Assembly (NCBI RefSeq): GCF_024662235.1 | Contig: NZ_CP096276.1 | Location: 3,844,001 to 3,908,000 of the forward strand | Direction: 5' to 3' | DNA from: Pimelobacter simplex | GTDB taxonomy: Bacteria; Actinomycetota; Actinomycetes; Propionibacteriales; Nocardioidaceae | Length of the DNA: 64,000 nucleotides | Part shown: positions 40,053 through 47,947 of the stretch, piece by piece | Layout of the letters: each line of letters opens with the position of its first letter | How positions within the stretch are numbered: the first letter of the stretch is position 1 | Notes under the pieces: generated by a model | Seen by the model: only the letters and a program-made list of their open reading frames with translations | The model's database searches: none | Told to the model about the DNA's origin: nothing | Made by a program: the position numbers and the translations under genes

Positions 40053-41575
40053 TGACCTCCATGACCGGTTCCATGGCCGTCACCCTCGGCATGCTGACGG
40101 CGTTCTTCGCCCTCATCGTCTTCGTGCTCTACGCGACCAACCGCAGCGCCAAGTCGTTCTCCGACTACGCCGTCGGCGGCCGCTCCTTCAGCAGCTGGTA
40201 CATCGCGATGTCCTACACCAACTCGTGGTGGCCCGGTGCGACGTACACCGCCTTCTTCGGGCTCAGCGTCGGCGCGGGCGTGCTCGGCTTCTACGCGCTG
40301 GCCTACTCGCTGCTCGGCGTCACCGCGATGTACCTGATGGCCGAGCGGGCCTGGCTGTGGGGCAAGCGCTACGACCTCAAGACCCAGCCCGACATGCTGG
40401 GCCTGCGCTTCGACTCCCAGGCGGTGCGCGTGATCGCCAGCGCGATCGGCGTCGTGTGCCTGTTCCCGTGGATCGTCCTCGGCATGCAGGCGATGGGCCT
40501 GATCTTCCGGTTCGCCAGCTTCGGGCAGTGGTCGGTGACGACCTGCCTGATCGTCGGTGTCGCGGTGATCGCGGTCCGGCAGATCTGGACCGTCCAGATG
40601 GGCATGCGCGGCCTGGTCATCACCGACCTGGTGCAGGGCATCGTGGCGTACGGCCTGGCCGCACTGGTCTGCCTCGGCATCCTGTTCGGGCCCGCCGACG
40701 CCGGCGGCTTCGTCGCCCTGAAGGACCTGCCGGACAGCCTGCTCGTCGTCCCGGGCGACGGCGGCGCGTACGGCCCCTGGTACCTCTTCTCGCTCATCGT
40801 CACCGGCGTCATCGGCTCGCTGTGCTGGCCGACCAGCTACCAGCGCATCTACACCGCCAAGGGCGTGCGGAGCGTCAAGAAGGGGACGCTGCAGACGATG
40901 CTCGTCGCCGGCGGGTTCTACCTGCTGCTGACGCTGGTGGCGCTGGCGGCCGCGTCGATGACCGACATCGTCGCCGCACCGCAGGACGGCTGGTTCGTCC
41001 TCCTCTACGACCGCGGCGGCCAGTGGCTGCTCGGCATGGCGCTGGTGATCGTGCTCGCCGCGAGCATGGGCTGGATCGACGGCTGTGTGCAGGTCTGCGG
41101 TGCCCAGATCGCCAACGACATCGTGCACGTCATCTCGCCGCGCACCGACTTCCAGCTCAAGGTCGTCGCCAAGGGCTCGATGGTCGTCTACATGCTGGCC
41201 TCGGCCGTGGTGGCCTACATCGCCTTCGACTACCCACGGCTCCAGCTGCTGGCGCAGATGTCCTACCAGGGCATCGTCCAGCTCGCCGTCCCGATGTTCC
41301 TCGGCATGTTCTGGAAGCGCGGCACCAAGACCGCCGCCCTCGCCTCGATGTGCACCGGCTTCCTCGTCGCCGCGGTCCTGACCTGGAAGTACCCCGACGA
41401 CATGCCCGCCCTGGGCAGCGTCACCGGCGGCGTCCTGGCCCTGCTCCTCAACCTCGTCGTGTACGTCGTCCTGGCCTACCTGCTGCCGCAGAGCGCCGCC
41501 GAGCGCCGCCGGGTCGACGAGCTCTTCGAGGCCGGCAAGTCCCGGACCGAGCCGGTCCTGTCCCCCACCGCCTGA
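40052..41575 (+). CDS. Sodium:solute symporter (SSS family)
   Basis: A 507-residue membrane protein with about 13 helices. SSS features: SFSDYAVGGRSFSSWYIAMS, YTNSWWPGATYTAFFGLSVG in the first core helices, TDLVQGIVAYGLAALVCLGI, IVTGVIGSLCWPTSYQRIYT and ALVIVLAASMGWIDGCVQVC near the sodium site. It imports an unidentified organic solute with Na+. It is encoded between a DUF3311-like partner and an M20 amidohydrolase, under an operator shared with the microcompartment genes, so the solute may be a precursor of the compartment's substrate (inference). Confidence 0.9.
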   Translation: MTSMTGSMAVTLGMLTAFFALIVFVLYATNRSAKSFSDYAVGGRSFSSWYIAMSYTNSWWPGATYTAFFGLSVGAGVLGFYALAYSLLGVTAMYLMAERAWLWGKRYDLKTQPDMLGLRFDSQAVRVIASAIGVVCLFPWIVLGMQAMGLIFRFASFGQWSVTTCLIVGVAVIAVRQIWTVQMGMRGLVITDLVQGIVAYGLAALVCLGILFGPADAGGFVALKDLPDSLLVVPGDGGAYGPWYLFSLIVTGVIGSLCWPTSYQRIYTAKGVRSVKKGTLQTMLVAGGFYLLLTLVALAAASMTDIVAAPQDGWFVLLYDRGGQWLLGMALVIVLAASMGWIDGCVQVCGAQIANDIVHVISPRTDFQLKVVAKGSMVVYMLASAVVAYIAFDYPRLQLLAQMSYQGIVQLAVPMFLGMFWKRGTKTAALASMCTGFLVAAVLTWKYPDDMPALGSVTGGVLALLLNLVVYVVLAYLLPQSAAERRRVDELFEAGKSRTEPVLSPTA

Positions 41576-41604
41576 CCACCCGAACCCACCCAAGGAGCTG
41601 TGCC

Positions 41605-42945
41605 ATGACCACGACGCCCACGACACCGCAGGAGACCCACGACCGGGTGCTCGCGGCGGTCGACGCCCTCGCCGACGACCTCGTCGCCACCTTGTCGGAG
41701 GTGATCGCGATCCCGAGCGTCAACCCGAAGTACCCCGGCCAGGTGTACGACGACGTGGTCGGCCTGGAGGGCCGGGTCTCCCGGCTGATGGGCGAGATCT
41801 ACGAGGACGCCGGCGCCGACGTGGAGTACTGGGCGGTCGAGAAGGGCCGCGACAACGCGGTCGGCACGCTCAAGGGCACCGGCGGCGGCCGCTCGCTGAT
41901 CTTCAACGGCCACGTGGACGTCGTCCCGCCGGGCAACCCGGACCGCTGGACCTCCGGCGACCCGTTCTCCGGCAAGGTCGACAGCGACCGGGTCTGGGGC
42001 CGCGGCGCCAGCGACATGAAGGCCGGCCTGGTGGCGCAGGCGTTCGCGGTCAAGGCGCTGCAGCGGGCCGGGGTCTCCCTCCAGGGCGACCTGATCGTCG
42101 AGGCCGTCGTCGGCGAGGAGGTGATGGACCACGAGTGCGGCGTCACCTCGACGATCGAGCACGGCTACCGCGCCGACGCCGCCGTCGTGGCCGAGCCGAG
42201 CGGGCCGACCAACCTCGGCGTGATCCCGGTGACGCCCGGACTGCTGTGGTTCTCGGTCACCGTGCAGGGCAAGGCGACGCACTCCTCGATGCGCGGCCAG
42301 ACCATCCGAGCCGGCGGTGGCGGCAGCGCGGTCGGCGTCAACGCGATCGACAAGGGGATGCTCGTCTTCCAGGCCATGCAGCGCCTGGAGGAGGAGTGGG
42401 CGTTCACCAAGACCCACCCGCTCTTCGCGCCCGGTCACTTCACGATCCACCCCGGGGTCGTGCAGGGCGGACCGCACGGCGTGCTCGTGCCGTTCATCCT
42501 CTCGGAGTACATGACCATCGAGTACTGCATCTGGTACCCGCCGCAGGACGACCCCGCGACCGTCAAGGCCGAGGTCGAGGCCCAGATCCGCGCGATCGCG
42601 CAGACCGACGGCTGGCTGCGCGAGCACCCGCCGGTGGTGGAGTGGAAGCTCAACTGGCCGGCCAACGACCCCGGCGAGGCGGCGCACGCGATCACCGCCG
42701 CCGTCTCGTCGGCGCACGAGCGGGTCTCGGGGATGACGCCGTACCAGGGGCCGCCACCGGTCGCCGGGTTCTGCGCGGTCGAGGACTGCTCCTTCCTCAC
42801 CGCGGCGGGCATCCCGGCGATCAGCTACGGCCCGGGCGACCTGCGGGTCGCGCACGCCGACGACGAGTACTGCCTGATCGAGGAGGTCCGGCTCGCCGCG
42901 CGGACCTATGCGTCGCTCGCCCTCGACTGGTGCGGCACGGACTGA
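41605..42945 (+). CDS. M20-family metallopeptidase/deacylase (ArgE/DapE-like)
   Basis: A 446-residue di-zinc amidohydrolase. Zinc and catalytic motifs: SLIFNGHVDVVPPGNPDRW (HxD), VWGRGASDMKAGLVAQAFAV (bridging Asp), AVVGEEVMDHECGVTSTIEH (EE catalytic base and ligand), AVVAEPSG, THSSMRGQTIRAGGG in the lid domain, and a late GDLRVAHADDEYC (last His). It would hydrolyse an N-acyl bond to free an amine or amino acid. AAGGAG lies 8-13 nt before ATG 41605. Placed after the symporter, it may release the amine used by the microcompartment. Exact substrate unknown. Confidence 0.9.
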   Translation: MTTTPTTPQETHDRVLAAVDALADDLVATLSEVIAIPSVNPKYPGQVYDDVVGLEGRVSRLMGEIYEDAGADVEYWAVEKGRDNAVGTLKGTGGGRSLIFNGHVDVVPPGNPDRWTSGDPFSGKVDSDRVWGRGASDMKAGLVAQAFAVKALQRAGVSLQGDLIVEAVVGEEVMDHECGVTSTIEHGYRADAAVVAEPSGPTNLGVIPVTPGLLWFSVTVQGKATHSSMRGQTIRAGGGGSAVGVNAIDKGMLVFQAMQRLEEEWAFTKTHPLFAPGHFTIHPGVVQGGPHGVLVPFILSEYMTIEYCIWYPPQDDPATVKAEVEAQIRAIAQTDGWLREHPPVVEWKLNWPANDPGEAAHAITAAVSSAHERVSGMTPYQGPPPVAGFCAVEDCSFLTAAGIPAISYGPGDLRVAHADDEYCLIEEVRLAARTYASLALDWCGTD

Positions 42946-42978
42946 CCCTCTCCCCCTGACCTACCGAAAGGACCGAAC

Positions 42979-43758
42979 ATGATCGACCTCACCGGCAAGA
43001 ACGCCGTCGTCACCGGCGCCTCCTCCGGCATCGGCCGGGCCATCGCCACCACCCTCGCCGCGGCGGGCGCGCACGTCGTCGTGGCCGACCTCACCGAGGA
43101 GGCCCGCGAGGGCGGCGAGACGACGACCGCGCTGGTCGCCGCCGCGGGTGGCTCGGCCGAGTTCGCCAAGCTCGACGTCACGGCGAGCGCCCACGTGGCG
43201 TCGTTCTTCGCCGAGCTCGACGAGCGCCTCGGCGGGCTCGACATCCTCGTCAACAACGCGGGCGTGCTCCGCGAGGGCAGCGTGCACGAGACCGACGACG
43301 AGACCTGGCGGACCCAGTTCCTCGTCAACGTCGACGGCACCTTCCACTGCACGCGCGAGATGGTGCGCGGCCTGCTGGCGCGCGAGAAGCCCGGAAAGAT
43401 CGTCAACATCAGCTCGATCAGCGGCTTCCGCGGCAACCCGGGCTTCGCGGCGTACTGCGCGACCAAGGGCGCGATCGTGAACTTCACGCGCCAGGTCGCG
43501 CTGGACTACGCGAGCAAGGGGATCAACGTCAACGCGGTCGCCCCCGGCTTCGTGACGACCCACATGACGGCGCTCTACGACCAGGCCACGCACGACGCGC
43601 TCGCGGGACAGACACCCCGCGGCCGCTGGGCGAGCCCGCAGGACGTCGCCAACGCGGTGCTGTTCCTGGCCAGCCCGCTCGCCGACCACGTCGTCGGCGA
43701 CAACCTGCTGGTCGACGGCGGCTGGACGATCGGTACGCCGGTCGAGCTGGACGCCTGA
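42979..43758 (+). CDS. Short-chain dehydrogenase/reductase
   Basis: A 259-residue classical SDR. Cofactor motif VVTGASSGIGRAIATTLAAA, DVTASAHVASFF, ILVNNAGVLREGSVHE (NNAG), catalytic INISSISGFRGNPGFAAYCA with TKGAIV (Ser, YxxxK-type AYCATK), and VNAVAPGFVTTHM. It oxidises or reduces an alcohol/ketone with NAD(P). It is the last gene of the symporter-M20 operon, with AAGGACC before ATG 42979. A second SDR sits inside the BMC operon. The convergent LuxR-type gene ends 26 nt away. Confidence 0.9.
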   Translation: MIDLTGKNAVVTGASSGIGRAIATTLAAAGAHVVVADLTEEAREGGETTTALVAAAGGSAEFAKLDVTASAHVASFFAELDERLGGLDILVNNAGVLREGSVHETDDETWRTQFLVNVDGTFHCTREMVRGLLAREKPGKIVNISSISGFRGNPGFAAYCATKGAIVNFTRQVALDYASKGINVNAVAPGFVTTHMTALYDQATHDALAGQTPRGRWASPQDVANAVLFLASPLADHVVGDNLLVDGGWTIGTPVELDA

Positions 43759-43783
43759 GGCCCCGGGCCAGGGGAACGGCGGC

Positions 43784-44797
43784 TCAGGTGCGCGCGAGCA
43801 AGGGGGTGGACGGGGTGGACACCGTGAGCGGCACGATGCCCTCGGCCACCGCCTTGCTCGCCGCGGCCACCCGGGTCGCGCAGCCGAGCTTGGCGAGGAT
43901 GTGCTCGACGTGGGTCGCGACCGTGCGCGGGCTGAGCGAGAGCGAGAGCCCGATGCCGGGATTGCCCAGGCCCGCGGCGACCAGCGTCAGCACCTGGACC
44001 TCGCGCGGCGAGAGCCGGTACGGCGCCGCCGCCTCGCGCAGCGTGACCAGGACCCCCGTCGCCAGCCGGGTGGTGCGCACCTCGTGGCACCGGACGGCCG
44101 GGGAGACCCAGGTGAACCGCGCGGGCGGACCCTCGGGGCGCGCCAGCAGCTCGGCGGTCAGCGGCGAGTCGTCGGCGAGCCAGCGGTCGCGGCGCAGCCC
44201 GGGCAGCGCCACCAGCCGCCGGTCGGCCGTGATCAGCCCGGCCTCGGCGGCCTCCTCGAGGAGCTCGGTCCAGCTGTGTCCCTCGGGCGGGCGCATCGCG
44301 TCCATGAGCGGCGCGATCACGCGCTGCAGCGCGATCAGCGTCTCGACGGCGGAGTCACTGATCGGCAACGGCGAGTCGGAGCTCAGGTGAAGCGCCCCGG
44401 TGTAGCGCCCGTCGCGGGTGAACAGGCAGGTCGTCGACCCCTCGGCGAAGCCGCCGGGGATGAAGACCTCGTGCGCGCTGAACATGTCGCGGTAGTTGGG
44501 GATGTCGCACCAGCGCAGCGGCCGCGGGTTGCGGAAGCGCATGGTCAGGAACGCCGGGTCGTCGTTGACGAAGCCGTCGTTGAGGTAGGTCAGCACCGGG
44601 TCGGAGTACCCGATCTCGGCGACCGTCAGGTGCCGCTCCTCGACCGGGTCGAAGGTGGACAGGGCCGCCGCCTCGAGCGGGATGGCCTCACCGATCCGCT
44701 GCAGGACGGCGGTGGCCCGCACGGTGGCGGGGGTGTGCTCGACACAGATGGCAGCCACGTCGGCCACCAGGTCGAGCGGCGAAGGACGGCTGCTCAT
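43784..44797 (-). CDS. LuxR-type transcriptional regulator with N-terminal sensor region
   Basis: A 337-residue regulator. Residues ~1-250 form a sensor region of GAF-like layout (GEAIPLEAAALSTFDPVEER, then HEVFIPGGFAEGSTTCLFTR, DGRYTGALHLSSDSPLPISD). The C-terminal ~65 residues are a LuxR/NarL HTH: YRLSPREVQVLTLVAAGLGN, PGIGLSLSLSPRTVATHVEH and ILAKLGCATRVAAASKAVAE. It probably responds to a small ligand and may control the flanking transport/amine genes. No operator half-site was noticed before it. It is isolated between the two regulated operons. Confidence 0.85.
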   Translation of the reverse strand: MSSRPSPLDLVADVAAICVEHTPATVRATAVLQRIGEAIPLEAAALSTFDPVEERHLTVAEIGYSDPVLTYLNDGFVNDDPAFLTMRFRNPRPLRWCDIPNYRDMFSAHEVFIPGGFAEGSTTCLFTRDGRYTGALHLSSDSPLPISDSAVETLIALQRVIAPLMDAMRPPEGHSWTELLEEAAEAGLITADRRLVALPGLRRDRWLADDSPLTAELLARPEGPPARFTWVSPAVRCHEVRTTRLATGVLVTLREAAAPYRLSPREVQVLTLVAAGLGNPGIGLSLSLSPRTVATHVEHILAKLGCATRVAAASKAVAEGIVPLTVSTPSTPLLART

Positions 44798-44869
44798 CGG
44801 GTCTCCCAGCTCGCGATCCTCGAAGAGTACGCCCTCCGCCGCCCGTCCGGAACGGGTCGCGCGGACGGC

Positions 44870-46441
44870 TCAGGCGTCGGCACGTTCCTGGGTGTCCTCG
44901 AGGACGATCCGGCCGATCGTGTCGTACCGCTCGGGCGCGAAGCGCTTGGCCCACAGCGCGAACAGCACACCGGCCACACCGACCGCGCCGACCACCCACG
45001 GCGACAGCTTGAAGACGATGTCGCTGGCCGCGGCGCCCGCCGCGAAGCCGGCGTTCTCGACCAGCAGCCAGATCACGTAGACCATGCCGATGCCGCCGAT
45101 GAGCGGGGCCAGGAACGTGCGGAACCAGTGGGCGGTCTCGGGGTGCTTGCCCTGGGCGTGGAAGTAGGCGATGCAGGCGAACGCGGCCAGCGCCTGGACG
45201 ATCATGATCGCCGTGGTGCCCATGATCGCCATGAGCGCGTAGAGCTGGCCGTAGGGGTCGCGGTCGGTGACGAAGAACAGCAGCACGATCACGGTCGCGA
45301 CGGTGGTCTGCACGAACCCCGCGATGTACGGCGAGCCGTGCCGCGGGTGCGAGGCGCCGAGGGTCTTGCCGAAGCCGGGCACGAGGTTCTCGCGACCGAT
45401 CGCGTAGATGTAGCGCGACGCGCAGTTGTGGAAGGCCATGCCGCAGGCGTACGAGCCGCTCATCAGCAGGAACTCGAAGAGCACGACGGCGCCGTGCCCG
45501 AGGTGCTGCTCGACCGGGCCGAAGAAGATCTGGCCGGCGGTGCTGCTGTCCTGGGCGAGCGCGACCGCGTTGTCCGGGCCGGTGCCGACGATGGCCGACC
45601 ACGACACGATGACGTAGAAGAGCCCGATGCCCAGCACCGACAGCATCGTCGCGAGCGGGATGATCTTCTTGGGGTTGCGCGACTCCTCGCCGTACATGGC
45701 GGTGGACTCGAAGCCGACCCACGACCAGAACGCGAAGAACAGGCCGATGCCGGCCGAGCCGGCCACGACCAGCGTGGCGCCGGTGTCGGGGCTGGTGACG
45801 CTGCCGTCCAGGCCCTGGAAGGCGTTGAGCGGGTTGAGCGAGCCGAGCGACCAGCCGTCGGGGCCGCCGCCCGAGGCGAGGATCGAGACGGTCATCGCGC
45901 CGAGCATCACGATCTCGGTGACGAGGAAGATGCCGAGCACCACCGCGGTCAGGTTGATGTCGAAGTAGGTCAGCGCGGTGTTCACGCCGAGCATCAGCAG
46001 GGCGTACCAGATCCAGGAGATGTCCAGGCCCGTGTGCGTGGCGAAGAAGCTCGCGGCGAAGAACGAGAAGATCCCGACCAGGGCGGCCTCGAACACGACG
46101 TACGCGAGGGTGGTCAGGGCCCCGGCGCCCATCCCGACCACGCGGCCCAGGCCGTGCGAGATGAAGCCGTAGAAGGCTCCGGTCGACGTGATGTGCTTGG
46201 CCATCGCCGAGTAGCCCAGCGCGAACAGGCCGAGCACGATCGTGGCGACGAGATAGCCGGCCGGGGCGTTGGCCCCGCTGCCGAAGCCGATCGCGATGGG
46301 CACGTTGCCCACCATCGCGGTGATCGGCGCGGCGGTCGCGACCGCCATGAACATGACGCCCACCAGGCCGACGGCGTTCGGCTTGAGGCGCTGGACCCCT
46401 GTGTCGGTCTCCGGTACTGCGCGCGTCTCCTCTGCAGACAT
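44870..46441 (-). CDS. APC-superfamily amino acid/amine permease of the BMC locus
   Basis: A 523-residue permease with about 12 helices. It opens with RLKPNAVGLVGVMFMAVATA, then APITAMVGNVPIAIGFGSGA (APC helix 1), and shows FFAFWSWVGFESTAMYGEES (helix 6 region) and LLMSGSYACGMAFHNCASRY. RMM microcompartment loci carry such a permease, taken to import aminoacetone or 1-amino-2-propanol. ATG 46441 is chosen because GGGAGAGAGAG lies just upstream; a GTG at 46495 would add an atypical 18 residues. Divergent from the aminotransferase gene, sharing its regulatory region. Confidence 0.9.
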   Translation of the reverse strand: MSAEETRAVPETDTGVQRLKPNAVGLVGVMFMAVATAAPITAMVGNVPIAIGFGSGANAPAGYLVATIVLGLFALGYSAMAKHITSTGAFYGFISHGLGRVVGMGAGALTTLAYVVFEAALVGIFSFFAASFFATHTGLDISWIWYALLMLGVNTALTYFDINLTAVVLGIFLVTEIVMLGAMTVSILASGGGPDGWSLGSLNPLNAFQGLDGSVTSPDTGATLVVAGSAGIGLFFAFWSWVGFESTAMYGEESRNPKKIIPLATMLSVLGIGLFYVIVSWSAIVGTGPDNAVALAQDSSTAGQIFFGPVEQHLGHGAVVLFEFLLMSGSYACGMAFHNCASRYIYAIGRENLVPGFGKTLGASHPRHGSPYIAGFVQTTVATVIVLLFFVTDRDPYGQLYALMAIMGTTAIMIVQALAAFACIAYFHAQGKHPETAHWFRTFLAPLIGGIGMVYVIWLLVENAGFAAGAAASDIVFKLSPWVVGAVGVAGVLFALWAKRFAPERYDTIGRIVLEDTQERADA

Positions 46442-46520
46442 GCGGACTCTCTCTCCCGTGCCCAGGGGGCACGTCCGGGTTGTGTCCTGGCTCACACCAG
46501 GCCCCGCATGCTGGCACTAC

Positions 46521-46556
46521 CGAACAGACCAAATCAAGGTTTTGGGTCAGACAATT
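46521..46556. promoter_or_regulatory. Two degenerate copies of the BMC operator on the permease side
   Basis: CGAACAGACCAAA (46521-46533) keeps the right half, and GGGTCAGACAATT (46544-46556) the left half, of the GGTCAGACC palindrome. Both sit 80-115 nt before the permease start, where its promoter must lie. Confidence 0.45.
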
Positions 46557-46573
46557 TTCTCAATCTCGAACCG

Positions 46574-46602
46574 TTGACTTTTTCGGTCTGACCAAACAGG
46601 AT
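46574..46602 (+). promoter_or_regulatory. BMC operon promoter with operator in the spacer
   Basis: TTGACT (46574-46579) and CAGGAT (46597-46602) are 17 bp apart. The palindrome CGGTCTGACCA (46584-46594) fills the spacer, so a bound repressor would block polymerase directly. The aminotransferase ATG follows about 58 nt downstream of -10. The AT-rich surround is unusual for this window. Confidence 0.65.
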
Positions 46603-46660
46603 CCTCACCACAAGGCTTCCGGTGCCTGCACGGGGCGGCCACCGACACGTAGGGATGGCG

Positions 46661-47947
46661 ATGCACGACTACGACGCGTTCAGCTTCGACTCGAAGGCAG
46701 AGATGCTCGAGAAGTCGGCGCACTACTGGAACCCGGACAAGACGCGGTTCTGGTCCGACAGCGGGGTCGACCTGGTGATCGACCGCCGCGAGGGCTACCT
46801 GCTCTGGGACATGGACGGGCGCCGGCTCATCGACGTCCACCTCAACGGCGGCACCTACAACCTGGGCCACCGCAACCCCGAGGTGGTCACCGCGGTCAAG
46901 CAGGCGATGGACCGCTTCGACGTGGGCAACCACCACTTCCCCTCGCTCGGGCGGACCGCCCTCGCCGAGGCCCTCGTCGAGTCCGCACCGGCCAGCCTGA
47001 CCAAGGTCGCCTACGCCTCCGGTGGCGGCGAGGCGATCGACATCGCCCTCAAGAGCGCCCGGCACGCCATGCAGAAGCGCAAGATCGTCTCGATCGTGAA
47101 GGCCTACCACGGGCACACCGGCCTGGCCGTCGCCACCGGCGACGACCGGTTCGCCAAGCTCTTCCTCGCCGACCGGCCCGAGGAGTTCCCCCAGGTCCCG
47201 TTCAACGACCTCGACGCGATGGAGCAGGCGCTCAAGGGCCGCGACGTCGCCGCCGTGATCATGGAGACGATCCCCGCGACGTACGGCTTCCCGCTGCCGA
47301 ACCCGGGCTACCTCGAGGCGGTCAAGGCGCTCTGCGAGAAGTACGACGCGCTCTACATCGCCGACGAGGTGCAGACCGGCCTGATGCGCACCGGCGAGCT
47401 CTGGGCCATCACCAAGCACGGCATCGAGCCGGACATCCTGGTCAGCGGCAAGGGTCTGTCCGGCGGCATCTACCCGATCGCCGCGGTGCTCCTCAGCGAG
47501 CGCGCCGGCGCCTGGCTGCACGAGGACGGCTTCGGGCACATCTCGACCTTCGGCGGTGCCGAGCTCGGCTGCGTGGCGGCGCTCAAGACGCTGGAGATCA
47601 CCCAGCGCCCCGAGGTCCGCTCGATGGTCCACTACATCGCCGACCAGGTCGGCGCGGGCCTGCGCCAGGTCCAGGCGCAGTACCCCGACTGGTTCGTCGG
47701 CATCCGGCAGAACGGCGTGGTGCTCGGCCTGGAGTTCGCCCACCCCGAGGGCGCGAAGTTCGTCATGCGCCAGCTCTACGAGCTCGGTGTCTGGGCGATC
47801 TTCTCGACCCTCGACCCCCGGGTGCTGCAGTACAAGCCCGGGATCCTGATGACGCCCGACCTCGTCGAGGAGCTCCTCGACCGCACCGCGCTGGCCGTCG
47901 GCCGCGCGGCCGCCGATCCCGCACTCTCGCGCCGGAGGGCCAGCTGA
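46661..47947 (+). CDS. Class III aminotransferase-fold enzyme (probable aminoalcohol-phosphate phospholyase) of the BMC
   Basis: A 428-residue PLP fold-type I enzyme. PLP features: YASGGGEAIDIALKSARHAM, YHGHTGLAVATGDDRFAKLF, ALYIADEVQTGLMRTGELWA (Asp binding the pyridine) and DILVSGKGLSGGIYPIAAVL (Schiff-base Lys). In RMM compartments the class III enzyme is thought to act on phosphorylated 1-amino-2-propanol to give propionaldehyde, like ethanolamine-phosphate phospholyase. That role is inferred from the adjacent kinase and aldehyde dehydrogenase; ordinary transamination is the alternative. ATG 46661 has AGGG six nt upstream; 46655 and GTG 46622 are also in frame. Confidence 0.88.
   Translation: MHDYDAFSFDSKAEMLEKSAHYWNPDKTRFWSDSGVDLVIDRREGYLLWDMDGRRLIDVHLNGGTYNLGHRNPEVVTAVKQAMDRFDVGNHHFPSLGRTALAEALVESAPASLTKVAYASGGGEAIDIALKSARHAMQKRKIVSIVKAYHGHTGLAVATGDDRFAKLFLADRPEEFPQVPFNDLDAMEQALKGRDVAAVIMETIPATYGFPLPNPGYLEAVKALCEKYDALYIADEVQTGLMRTGELWAITKHGIEPDILVSGKGLSGGIYPIAAVLLSERAGAWLHEDGFGHISTFGGAELGCVAALKTLEITQRPEVRSMVHYIADQVGAGLRQVQAQYPDWFVGIRQNGVVLGLEFAHPEGAKFVMRQLYELGVWAIFSTLDPRVLQYKPGILMTPDLVEELLDRTALAVGRAAADPALSRRRAS

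Noticed and set aside
43759..43783. GGCCCCGGGCC between the SDR and LuxR-type genes as a terminator
   Set aside because: The self-complementary core is too short and has no loop; not a credible hairpin.
46442..46495. GTG at 46495 as the permease start
   Set aside because: ATG 46441 has a purine-rich ribosome-binding site and begins the conserved N-terminus; the longer form would run towards the permease promoter/operator region.
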